From positions 4,584,001 through 4,648,000 of the forward strand of contig AP031359.1 in NCBI GenBank assembly GCA_037833965.1: DNA of 64,000 nucleotides, in the 5' to 3' direction. The translations under genes and the position numbers were made by a program. Shown here in pieces: positions 55,201 to 62,764 of the stretch. How positions within the stretch are numbered: the first letter of the stretch is position 1; the number at the start of each line of letters is the position of its first letter. Origin of the DNA: Marchantia polymorpha subsp. ruderalis. Its lineage: Eukaryota; Streptophyta; Marchantiopsida; Marchantiales; Marchantiaceae. A model generated the notes under the pieces. The model did no database searches. It saw nothing but the letters and a program-made list of their open reading frames with translations, and had not been told where the DNA came from.

Positions 55201-55276
55201 CGGGTCCAATCAAAGTACCCAACTCCTTCATACTGAAGGCAAAACAACTCCTATAGTCACGTAGGAATTGTATCAA
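52235..55276 (-). CDS. Ty3/gypsy RT, RNase H, integrase and PHD finger polyprotein
   Basis: 1,013 open codons, unbroken. RT: MCGDYRPINRQT (93-104), FSTLDLRAGYHQLP (127-140), LPFGLKNAPAEFQRV (168-182), YIDD active site (196-199). RNase H: HTDWSMLGLGAVLTQ (D344), YEGE (384-387), VTDHQSL (D412). Integrase: zinc finger H598/H603/C633/C636, then catalytic D665 (SLDFAGPL), D725 (LTDQGTEF) and E760 (GLAERM). A C-terminal strand-rich tail follows (VGDYVYLQQ). C-terminus: a PHD finger, C964-C967-C979-C982-H987-C990-C1005-C1008, in the position where chromoviruses carry a chromodomain. PHD fingers bind histone H3 tails, so it may steer integration. A second C-x-x-C-G pair (492-495) lies between RNase H and integrase. 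The reading frame continues upstream to a TGA near 55,324; no ATG start is evident, consistent with polyprotein processing. Confidence 0.9.
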   Translation of the reverse strand: MIQFLRDYRSCFAFSMKELGTLIGPGIRIELASDTPIFRRPYRYSDMERDLIKSRTLELLEAGLVELSHGEYASATVMPAKKDVHGNYTDRRMCGDYRPINRQTKAHKYAMPTPEEIFDVVGHAKIFSTLDLRAGYHQLPIREEDKAKTAFWGVNSHGKDCLYQWRFLPFGLKNAPAEFQRVMDRILAGLDFIRCYIDDILVFSDTVEQHQIHLQIVLERLRAHGLRLHPGKCRFFQEKVEYLGHVIYPGGLGVQQAKVEAIACITRPADVSRVRAFMGLANYYRRYVKGFSAIAKPLNQLLKSDQEWQWEDEQERAFVELKARLVAAPILRRPIRGRPYQLHTDWSMLGLGAVLTQCDDEGKEFVIAYASRSNNAAESRYSLYEGECLAAVWAVAHFRCYLFGTQFTLVTDHQSLKWLMESDKLTGKLARWALILQEYDFQVVHRPGVANLDADGLSRNPCTSQEDDTGARWHGEVDEEMVPGWHASAFMCWFCGASSSEDHLTSYSSQRVDSQSSDPEVEDGGVDQRDVHDDALVLEFLRTSMVPGTVGAKERDRVLQRAKRYRLEGAHVLRVWEDGRVRVVLHPTQRARIVRHAHEELGHFGVKRTYSLLLGQYWWRGMHTQVQQLVSRCMVCDRVRASFNAPTPELHPLSIMGLGYRWSLDFAGPLPLTTRHHRYVLVMVEHFSKWIELVALPDKASEGVAYAFLDRVLSHFGAPAEVLTDQGTEFQGEFQVLCDKTLIDHRTTSRDHPEADGLAERMVQTVKRALRKYGLQKGHLGDWDIKLPWLAMGYRFSRQASLASFLPYFLLYGRDPDLPAAIRCESSEVMNLDDPDMWVRVCSQRAVLFRRVMPAAFENLAIAQHRDTLRYATIRGGGYRPSIRRFRVGDYVYLQQNAPTTLDVTAGRTILRVREVLPSGVLMLEGRDGVVWKDHVRNCTPCHLPNVDGTMDPSLAIVRAGLRCMLCGSTDQAAHMLVCDRCSRGWHMSCLTPPIDVVPTGRWVCPRCTSEGR

Positions 55277-55372
55277 CCGTCGCCTCTCTCCTTTGGTGAT
55301 CTGAGAACCAATCGATGGCTCTCACTCCTCCTCCATGGACCCACAAGAGGGAGGCGATACTGTCACTTGTTG

Positions 55373-56311
55373 CTATGACACCTCCTCCAAAGGAGGGTTC
55401 TCCGTACCCTCCTTCGTAGCAACCTCCCCGTGACCAACATCTCCAATTGCATGGGCGTCTACTCTCGCAAGTCCTCTCGTCACGTCCCATGAACTCCAAG
55501 GATGACGAATATCTTGCAGGTCGCCCCCAGCCATTGCCACTACCGTCCCGGTAGGCAATGAGCTAATAAGTGGTGTAACAACCACCAAATCTGCGTGCAA
55601 ACGGCGTTGCTCGGCCAAACCCAAGCTCACAATCCATGTCAAGCAGTTCAGGTCCATAGCCTGATCCAAAACCTGACGACGCGATGCCTCTGAAACTGAA
55701 GAAGCCGCGGTCACACCAGTAAGAAACCCCATCGCACGCTCTCTCTCATCAGCGTTGAACTCCACTAACTGATGTAGGACACTGTCCCACAGTAGTCCAG
55801 GTCCCCCATCACAATATGCATGTGATGCCGGATAACTGACCAACGTAGGCAAAGCCATCCGAGGCTGACCTACGTGGTTCACCAATGCCATGGGTGACCT
55901 ATCCGCCACTCTCACCACCTGAGAGTATCGAGAGACATCCAAGATCCTGTCAACGGTGAGGGTAGGATCACGATGCACAGAATCATACGCATGACGCAAT
56001 ATCTCTCGTGGTACAAGGTTAGGCCACCACAAACGTGCACGATGAGCACGTGAACCAACCCTCCCAGCATCCAACAACACTGCTGATCCAATCCATGTCC
56101 TGATCTCATGGACACTCGCCATCAACTGGGCCCGAGTGTCATCCAACAATGGTACGTTCTCTAGAATGTATGCGGGAGAACGTGTCTGCTGCTCCTGGAG
56201 ATGACGTAACACTCGTAGCATCTCCCAAAACATCCGAGATCTCGGATCATGTAACCCTGCTCCATGCCCAACGCGTGTGTGCCCCTGACATGGCCATCCC
56301 GCAATCACCAA
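55373..56311 (-). CDS. C5 cytosine-DNA methyltransferase, catalytic and target-recognition part (retroelement-encoded)
   Basis: 312 codons. Motif IV: VIAGWPCQGHTRVGHGAGLH with the catalytic cysteine C8 in P-C-Q. Motif VI: YILENVP (E51). Motif VIII: RVGSRAHRARLWWPNL (84-99), whose AHRAR is typical of DNMT3 enzymes. A region of about 85 residues follows as target recognition domain, then a motif IX-like NADERERAMGFLTGV (186-200) and a motif X-like RRQVLDQAMDL (211-221). Order is conventional, not permuted as in DRM. Motif I is in the frame upstream, one base shift away near 56,310. A TAG stop after EEVS and a TGA near 55,324 separate it from RT in the same frame. The enzyme would transfer methyl groups from S-adenosylmethionine to cytosine C5. 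Probable role: marking the element's own DNA. Confidence 0.88.
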   Translation of the reverse strand: MVIAGWPCQGHTRVGHGAGLHDPRSRMFWEMLRVLRHLQEQQTRSPAYILENVPLLDDTRAQLMASVHEIRTWIGSAVLLDAGRVGSRAHRARLWWPNLVPREILRHAYDSVHRDPTLTVDRILDVSRYSQVVRVADRSPMALVNHVGQPRMALPTLVSYPASHAYCDGGPGLLWDSVLHQLVEFNADERERAMGFLTGVTAASSVSEASRRQVLDQAMDLNCLTWIVSLGLAEQRRLHADLVVVTPLISSLPTGTVVAMAGGDLQDIRHPWSSWDVTRGLARVDAHAIGDVGHGEVATKEGTENPPLEEVS

Positions 56312-57015
56312 ATCAATATGTCCAACTCGATCGAGGTCTGGCGCCCCAGCAATGAAATGTCTGCAGGCAACGCCTTCTGGTATCCTCGAACAGCTGATCG
56401 CGGCAACAACAAAGGAAATCGCTGCATCAACTGTGTAACATGTCGTGAAGAAACCTGACGTGCAGTCTCGTCCTTCTCCACGTACAAGTATCTACGTACA
56501 AGAATACCTGACTGCAACACTGCAGCCAAACCCGTGCTGATCCCTCCAAAAAGATCCAGCAAACAAACACCCTCTGGGGAATACTCCCATACAATAAGTG
56601 TAGTAACTAATGGTGATAGGGTGCTAAGACCACATACTAGCCGACCATCTGAGACTCGCTCTGCCTCTGCTGGTAAAGAGGCCTCACTCCAAGCCTTCAC
56701 CAACCTATCAGCCTCCTGCTGTAATGCGTGGCAAGAATCCCAAAGTGGAACATCCAAAGATGATGACACTGCCGCTGCGAGACTCACCATCTCCTCCACC
56801 TCCTCATAGACTGGAGTATCCTCGGCTGACCTGTTCCCCTCCAACAAGTCATCAGGCCATGTGAGCACTCCACTGAAACCCGCAATAGAGGCTAAAACTG
56901 CAGGAGAAGATCCAAGAGGTCGATCTCGAGAAATGAACCTCACAGGCAGCTCACTCATACGTCCATCACCGGACTCCCAACCAGGGCTGCCGTCTAAGCT
57001 GCCGTCTCTGTCCAA
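56305..57015 (-). CDS. C5 cytosine-DNA methyltransferase, N-terminal cofactor-binding part (retroelement-encoded)
   Basis: 236 codons. The first 45 residues (SGDGRMSELPVRFI) continue the protease-connecting segment. Residues 60-140 are a helical linker. Motif I, LDLFGGISTGLAAVL (153-167), forms the S-adenosylmethionine pocket and resembles LFDGIATG of DNMT3. Motif II is YLYVEKDETARQV (176-188), with the acidic cofactor contact. Then RSAVRGYQKALPADI and IELDI, where the frame slips and motif IV follows directly in the next frame. With the downstream ORF this gives a methyltransferase of roughly 400-450 residues. The shift may be decay or recoding. Confidence 0.85.
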   Translation of the reverse strand: MDRDGSLDGSPGWESGDGRMSELPVRFISRDRPLGSSPAVLASIAGFSGVLTWPDDLLEGNRSAEDTPVYEEVEEMVSLAAAVSSSLDVPLWDSCHALQQEADRLVKAWSEASLPAEAERVSDGRLVCGLSTLSPLVTTLIVWEYSPEGVCLLDLFGGISTGLAAVLQSGILVRRYLYVEKDETARQVSSRHVTQLMQRFPLLLPRSAVRGYQKALPADISLLGRQTSIELDILIW

Positions 57016-57383
57016 TAATCCATCCGAAATCCCATTGGATATAACACCGCTCCACCAACAAGCACATCATATGACTCTGCTGATGTAACCACCGCTCGAA
57101 CTCCAAACTGCGAGCTATCCTGAGCATGACCATGCCTCAACTGCACTGATATGCGCTCTTTGGTCATCCTGTAAGACCTGTCGCTGGTGCCACCGAGTGA
57201 TGTCTGAATCTGGAACGGACAAGGCTCCAACTCGGACCTCCGAACTTCCAAACTAATGCAAGCACAATCTTGCCCAACATCAAAGGCTATGCACCAGAAT
57301 CCAGCAACACTCTGGCTAGGACATACACCTGCCCTGTAGCACTCACCAAGCAAAATACCCCGCTCCGGTTGTCCACCATACAC
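56994..57383 (-). CDS. aspartic protease of the methyltransferase element
   Basis: The active-site DSG (LLDSGA) is at the end of the upstream gag frame; the rest of the retropepsin is here after a one-base shift: CIAFDVGQDCACISLEVRRS, then RISVQLRHGHAQDS, SAESYDVLVGGAVLYPMGFR and DYWTETAA before a stop. The V-L-V-G block is the usual end of the protease core. It cleaves the polyprotein inside the particle. The frame differs again from the methyltransferase ORF (overlap of 22 bp). Confidence 0.7.
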   Translation of the reverse strand: MYGGQPERGILLGECYRAGVCPSQSVAGFWCIAFDVGQDCACISLEVRRSELEPCPFQIQTSLGGTSDRSYRMTKERISVQLRHGHAQDSSQFGVRAVVTSAESYDVLVGGAVLYPMGFRMDYWTETAA

Positions 57384-59107
57384 ACACCAGGGACAACCCT
57401 CTCCCGATCAATGGCTGGTCGGGCTGGCAAGGACTCCATCCGTGCCGCTGCCGCCTGCCATGTCGATTCATCGCTCGATGGAGTCGTAGAGGATAGCTTC
57501 TCACCAATAGTCTCGCCTATGTCGGCACTCGTAGCAGTGATACTCCCACGTTCACACAACGTGGCTGCTGCACAAAAAACCCGAGCCAAGTCAATCCCAG
57601 AGTCCATCATCTCCATAGCTGAAAATAATGAAGATCTCATCACTGAGCTAGCCATCCGCGTCACTACACTAGATGGTGTGTCCGTGTCCACCACACGTGA
57701 CGTAGATGTCTCAGTCCTCTCACTAAGGCCACTGGGTGGTACAGGTCTCATGGATGAAGTACTGCCCACCTCTGACAGCAAAAACGACTGGGGAAGTCTG
57801 GCCTGACGCCCACCCTCACCCCTCTGAGGATCCAACTCCCCTGTCGCACCGCGTGGCTCTAGAGCTCGAGCTGCACCTCTAGTCACTGCAACCGATGCCT
57901 CCACCTGTGCTGCACTTGCTAGATAAGGGAAATCCTCTTCCTCGTAAGAGGTGGAAGTGCTCGCCCCAGAACTCACCATAGCAGCAAGCCTCTGCTCCAA
58001 CTGCTCAATCCGGGCCGCCATCGCGCTCTCTGTAGTTGACGCAGCACTCGCTACCGGTCGTCCAACTGCACCAGCACCTCTACCACCGCGGCCACCTCGG
58101 CTCCGTGGAGCATCACCACCACGACCTCTACCACCAGATGTCAACACTGGATGAAGATCAAAACATTGATCTCGAGTATGACATGCTCGACCACAGTGGT
58201 CACACACCACCTGTGCTGACTGGGGTCTGGCCTGTGAACTCCGACCTCCGGCCTCCTGGGGACAATCTCTCCGCAGATGATCCCCTCCACATGTCCAACA
58301 TGCTGGTCCCTGCTGCTGGCCAGCAAACGACGGCACTGGTGCACGTGCCCCTGTATCTCTAGCGGCCGTCTGGTGTCGTGTCTGCACTCCGCAACCCCCA
58401 CCACTACCACCACCAAAGGGTCTAGACTGTGCCGTGCTCTGCGGGACACGAGAGGTAGTGGCTGCGTCTCTAGCAAATGAAGAAGTCACCACTCTCTCCT
58501 CCACTATGTTAAGCTCAATCTTCTCAGAAAGAGCAAACACATAGGCCAATGTCGGTGACGCATCGCTCAAGAGAGTAGCATCCCGAACCCTCCGCCGTAG
58601 CTCTCTGTCCAGTATCCGGTACCAATACTGGACCGCCTGTGCCTCAGTTACACCATGAGTAACTGAGATCAACCGCCGCATACGAGTGTATGCCTCCCGA
58701 AGACTCTCACCAGTCTTCCGCTCAAACTCCTGGAGACTCCTCAACTTCTCCGTCCTCACCCCCTGATAGTTCTTCCTCAACCTCTTGAAGAACTCAGGAT
58801 TGGGGCTGAACAAAGGTACGCAAGTAGTCTCTCCACTCATGCTGGCAACGCCAACAGCACCGCTGGTGGTACCTGCTCCACTAGTACCATCGGTGATGCT
58901 ACCACTCGCACCTCCACTGGTACCAACACCACCCTGGGTGATCGACGTATAGTTTGGAGACCAATGACGTCTCCATGCGTCAATCTCCAAAGCATACTCT
59001 CTCCCAAACTCATGGTAGTCATCCATGGGAGGCCCCTCCAGATGCTGAAACAACCCCTTCCATGCAAAGAAGGGTGTAAACAACGTGGGGTTACGCAAGA
59101 ACTGCAT
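57287..59107 (-). CDS. Gag (capsid and nucleocapsid) of the methyltransferase element
   Basis: 606 codons from ATG 59,107. Capsid-type region with FKRLRKNYQGVRTEKLRSL, FERKTGESLREAYTRMRRL (122-146), AVQYWYRILDRELRRRVRD. Two CCHC-type zinc knuckles, CWTCGGDHLRRDC (270-282) and VCDHCGRACHTRDQC (301-315), followed by a glycine/arginine-rich stretch (325-345) and a coiled coil ARIEQLEQRLAAMV (about 365). Ends VLLDSGA then TAG: the protease active site is the last thing read before the stop. Confidence 0.85.
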   Translation of the reverse strand: MQFLRNPTLFTPFFAWKGLFQHLEGPPMDDYHEFGREYALEIDAWRRHWSPNYTSITQGGVGTSGGASGSITDGTSGAGTTSGAVGVASMSGETTCVPLFSPNPEFFKRLRKNYQGVRTEKLRSLQEFERKTGESLREAYTRMRRLISVTHGVTEAQAVQYWYRILDRELRRRVRDATLLSDASPTLAYVFALSEKIELNIVEERVVTSSFARDAATTSRVPQSTAQSRPFGGGSGGGCGVQTRHQTAARDTGARAPVPSFAGQQQGPACWTCGGDHLRRDCPQEAGGRSSQARPQSAQVVCDHCGRACHTRDQCFDLHPVLTSGGRGRGGDAPRSRGGRGGRGAGAVGRPVASAASTTESAMAARIEQLEQRLAAMVSSGASTSTSYEEEDFPYLASAAQVEASVAVTRGAARALEPRGATGELDPQRGEGGRQARLPQSFLLSEVGSTSSMRPVPPSGLSERTETSTSRVVDTDTPSSVVTRMASSVMRSSLFSAMEMMDSGIDLARVFCAAATLCERGSITATSADIGETIGEKLSSTTPSSDESTWQAAAARMESLPARPAIDRERVVPGVCMVDNRSGVFCLVSATGQVYVLARVLLDSGA

Positions 59108-59470
59108 ATCGCACCACGTGTCAAACTATTGGATGAAATCATCCAACTCAATGGTGCCCACTGCACCAGAGTACCGCCGTGGGCCCTTCATGGCCGCGTA
59201 CATACCGTCCATGTCCCCAGTCCACGAGTGTGGGACCCTAGACGATATCACCACCAAAGATCCGCTATCTGCCACACTCCGCGCCTCTACAACCACTGAT
59301 GCGCTAGGATGAGGTAGCCGATACCTCAACCCACTCCGCGTAAATCCTCCACGGTCCTCAACGGAACCCCCAAACTCCTCCGTGATGACTGACTCACCAA
59401 TCGGCACCACTGCCACAACTCCACCTGTCCTCGTCCCTGCACTAATCTGCTCTAGCCCTACTGACTATGG
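59108..59470 (-). pseudogene. upstream in-frame part of Gag
   Basis: The Gag frame continues upstream of ATG 59,107 across one TAG stop (FIQ*FDTWCD): VPIGESVITEEFGGSVEDRG, RRYSGAVGTIELDDFI. The W/F-rich joint and ELDDFIQxFDTWCD read like the start of a gypsy capsid domain, so the original Gag began near 59,470. The stop would remove it in this copy. Confidence 0.6.
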
Positions 59471-61446
59471 GTATGGGCAACCTAACCTGTCATCACCGCA
59501 AGAAGACTCTCCTGGTCCACTGGTCATCACTTAAGTCTCACCATGAGAGAAACAAAGATAGGCACCGGTGATCAAATCCAGCCGCACTATCGACAGCACA
59601 CTGGAGTAAAACTACTCCGGAAATCAACGTCAACCCAGACATGGGCGCGCATCAAGAAGCCAGACTGGAGAGGATCCAAACACAAGCAAACAGCTAGCAA
59701 CGACTCTCCAGCCGAAATGAAACACAGCACAGAACAACACAACACACGGGAAGTCACCTCGCATAACGATCCCGAGTCGAGCTCCATCGCCTCCTCTCAT
59801 CTTCCACCTCCCGCGCCTGCAACGCTATCTCGCTCATCCCGTCGCAAAAAAAATAATGACCTCCACGCCGAGCTATCCCGTACTTCACCTCATATCTCCA
59901 CTTCACACTACAAATAGAGCCGTCGAATATAACAAATATGAAAAGCCTATCTACCCTAACTATTTGCCATAAAAAAAACAAAATAAAGATGAAGCAATAT
60001 TTCTACAACCGACAAACCATAGTAAGTGAGACGAGTACAAATTCTCAATCTCTTCAGAATATTTTCCTCCTTTTTTTTTCTTTTTTTCTTTTCCGCTTTT
60101 CCTCCTCTCCTTCCTTCCTTATTGTTATTCACCTGAAACGGTACTTCGGTACTCGGTTGATTGGTTACTTGGTTACGGGAAGGAATGAAGGAAGGAATCT
60201 GGTAGACGTGATGTCGAAGCGTTCTAAGTCGGGTCGGTCCGCACCACAGTCCAAGTCCAAGCGTGGAGTTGACGTTGAACGCACTCTGAATCGTTGATGC
60301 GCCTTTGACCTCCGAAGATCGTGTCCGGGCATGCTGAGGCTCGACCTCGAAGATGCCGGGCTATGGGGCTATGGGGCTATGGCAGGGCAAATCGGCGACT
60401 TCATGTTCAGCATCAGCACCTGTGGTCGTCGTCGTCGACGAGGAGTTGGCACGGTGCAAACTGTCGAGGGTGGGCTGTACTGATCCTCCCGAAAATCGAG
60501 ACAGAGCTCGCTGTCTGCATCGCAGCGTGTGCTGTACCGACGATGATGGCGATCGCGGTCGCCTGAGGCCGGACATGCCGGAGGCCTCTGCGAAGATTGA
60601 CTCCGTGCCGGGGACCTCAAAAGTGCATGAATCGTTCGAGCCCAGGCGTCGAGCCCCACACGCCGAGCCAATCAGCTGCAATTGCTTCGTACGGTACTCA
60701 ATTCGAAGGCTTTGACGCCATCAATGCGGCGACTCCGGGAAATCTGGCAGGCCCTATCTACGAGAATATCCGAATTAGCATCCCAGCCGCCAGCGACGCC
60801 TCCTGGCCCCCTGACAAACCGATTGTTATTGTTTTCTCGTCCTAAAATAAATGGCAGGATTTTTCCGAATTTTGGCGAGTGGCCCTAATGTCCCGTGTTT
60901 GATGACGAGCGGCGGACGAATAATTGTTCTGGACTGATTCAAATTCTCCTGCTCGTCCAATCCACGACTCTACTTCGGAAAGCCACGAGGCCGCACGAAT
61001 CGAAGTTCGTCGGAATTGTTGCGCACTGATGGTGGCCCTAGGGGAGGGAAGAAAAACGCTCTAGGCGAACGATTCGAAAGAAAGATTGTGTAATTTCCTC
61101 GTGAAAACTATAAATTTTTAAACAGTTGCAGTTATTGACGGAACCAAAGTCGAAGATTTGGGCCATGTAGGAATCAGCTCCCAAAGCCCTCGTGTTCGCA
61201 GCAGCAGCATCATCGTCATCACCGCCGATCACCTTGGACAAAGATCTGGACGGTGTTTGCCCCCATCCCCGATTCAGTCCCTACCACCCTACTCCTTATG
61301 CGGCGACGCTGAAGCTAAAGCTGATTCGCATCACATGAAAGTGCCTGCGCGAAAGAGGACAACACCTGGTACGCTGATTTCTTCAATGGTACCAGCAGAG
61401 AATGACGCCCTCAACTTGAAATGCCGGAAAAAGTGAGTTCTTCGAG
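59471..61446 (-). other. long leader of the methyltransferase element
   Basis: About 2 kb between the 5' LTR segment and Gag. It contains a 60-bp purine tract on the minus strand (60,062-60,125), a GGGCTAT triplet repeat (about 60,358-60,385) and very GC-rich sequence (60,200-61,000). Open frames exist on both strands (60,361-60,681 minus; 60,597-60,845 plus), none recognisable. It may hold captured host sequence. Confidence 0.45.
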
Positions 61447-61738
61447 TAAAATCAGTGTCGAAACACAAATACACAGAGAGTCGAGCCAAACTCACTACTC
61501 GCAGGTAGAATCAGAGTCGAAGCTAGCGGAACTGACATATCCCTACGCCAAAGGCTCAACTCGAAGAACTAACAGTTCTTTGAGCTCGCCTCAAATATAT
61601 CCCTGGAAGTGTTCGACTCCATCCTACGTTCCTCGCCCGTCTGCCGCGGCCCAACGTTAGCCGACTCCCAACGTTCCCCGACTCGAACTCAAACTCAACG
61701 TCCCAACTCAAATCGACCCAACGTCTCGAGCCATGACA
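61447..61738 (-). repeat. 5' LTR segment U of the methyltransferase element
   Basis: 292 bp matching 51,671-51,962 with about 16 differences (near 94-95% identity). Begins TGTCATGGCTCGAGACG at the target site. The palindrome near the TATA box carries two changes here. Segment S, present in the 3' LTR, is replaced by CTCGAAGAACTCAC, itself half of the palindrome. Confidence 0.75.
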
Positions 61739-62640
61739 GCATAGTCTCATGAATTCATCCTTCTTCTTCACAAAGAGCATTGAAGCTTCATAAGATGAAA
61801 CACTTGGTTGAATGAATCCCTTGCTTAACATCCCCTCCACTTGACCTTTGCATTCTTCCAATTCGTTTGGGGCCAAACGATATGAAGTTTTGCAAATTGA
61901 TGTACTTCCAGATATCACCTCAATCTTGTGATCTACTCGTCTCTTTGGTGGTAATCCTACAGGTAAATCATCTTGGAAAAACATCTTTATATTCCATAAA
62001 AATGTCATTCAAGTACGCCGGGATTTAAAGTTTGTCCGTGAACCCAATATGTCTTTTAAGTTAAATGAAACATACATCATCCTAGAAATGAATGTTTTAT
62101 CCATCACAAAGAGGAGTAAATTTCTAATCTGAAATCTAATTCTATCTCCATGGATCTTTGAACCACTACTTGTAATCACTTTTTTTCTCCAATCTACCTC
62201 CGGATTATATTGCTCCATCCATGGCATTCCAAGGATGACATCATATCGAGCTAAACAATTACTCTCCATTCAAAGCTCTCCTTGTATCTACCTATGAATA
62301 GTTCTACACTCTGTGGTACTGTTTCTATCACCTCAATTTGTCAGTTTGGCAATTTAACTTCCTCACTCACGTTCTTCATTAACATCAAACCTAATTTCAT
62401 AGCAACACTTCTTTATAGAAAATTCTCTGTTGCTTCAGGATCATTTAGAACTCTTACCTTGTGTTTTTCCATCAATTCATCAATGACAATGAGTTGAGCT
62501 TGTTTCTTACTCCTTCCATGAGCTCCCAAGCATTGCCTTCTTTCAACCTCGCCTTTTCTTCGCTTTGTAAAACCACTAAGCCCGCAAGGCAAGTTTACAG
62601 GTGATCTTTGTTTCCCAAAACTTTTTCCTCCATGTGGAGT
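61739..62640 (-). pseudogene. protease and RT N-terminus of the split gypsy element
   Basis: From 62,540 down: protease start with LNDPEATENFLYRK, where DSGAT is expected (active site lost), then YDVILGMPWMEQYNPEVDW (62,009-62,269), then RT lead-in 61,742-62,008: FQDDLPVGLPPKRRVDHKIE, YRLAPNELEECKGQVEGML, SYEASMLFVKKKDEFMRLC. It stops at the insertion site of the methyltransferase element. Confidence 0.75.
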
Positions 62641-62764
62641 CTAAATCCCTAATAAACAAATCCCTAATCGTCTAGGGATTAGGGACAATGGATATCCGAG
62701 CTACAAAGGGATGAAGTGGAGATTTAGGGGTTTATTTGTGGATTATTAAAGTCTAAATCCCTAA
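62639..62764. repeat. small repeat bounded by AGTCTAAATCCCTAA
   Basis: The 15-mer AGTCTAAATCCCTAA stands at 62,639-62,653 and again at 62,750-62,764. Between them lie inverted AATCCCTAATC and GGATTAGGGA plus GATTTAGGGGTTTATTTG. Telomere-like in composition (CCCTAAA-type) but not a true array. It marks the junction between the gypsy remnant and the last giant LTR. Confidence 0.6.

Larger units (their letters stand above)
51560..61738 (-). mobile_element. Ty3/gypsy retrotransposon encoding a C5-DNA methyltransferase and a PHD finger
   Basis: 10.2 kb, minus strand. Ends share a 292-bp repeat (61,447-61,738 and 51,671-51,962, about 16 mismatches by hand count). Target duplication is GCAT on the upper side and GCAA on the lower. 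Order: LTR, about 2-kb leader, gag, protease, methyltransferase, RT, RNase H, integrase, PHD finger, PPT, LTR. GC content is visibly higher than in the flanks. Retrotransposon-borne DNMTs are known from the charophyte Klebsormidium and from dinoflagellates; I do not know of this arrangement together with a PHD finger. Confidence 0.85.
50814..62640 (-). mobile_element. chromovirus-like Ty3/gypsy remnant split by the methyltransferase element
   Basis: Two pieces of one minus-strand element, 62,640-61,739 and 51,559-50,814, that join exactly inside the RT block ...[19 protein letters not shown] when 51,560-61,738 is removed. Truncated at both outer edges, by a subtype B tail at 50,813 and by a small repeat at 62,639. 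Confidence 0.8.

Noticed and set aside
52235-55276. Opposite-strand frames inside the RT-integrase region, such as the 186-codon frame at 54,035
   Set aside because: Shadows of the 1,013-codon minus-strand frame; composition follows the coding strand and no motif is present.
56305-57015. Methyltransferase as a misread bacterial contaminant
   Set aside because: It lies in the same strand and order between protease and RT of one retroelement, with DNMT3-like AHRAR and no restriction-modification partner.
60597-60845. Captured host exon in the leader of the methyltransferase element
   Set aside because: The peptide (EGFDAINAATPGNLAGPIYE) looks protein-like, but I cannot match it and no splice sites or homologous copy support it.
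61157-61336. Plus-strand exon with ESAPKALVFAAAASSSS
   Set aside because: Alanine/serine-rich start resembles a transit peptide, but there is no second exon and the stretch lies in the retroelement leader.
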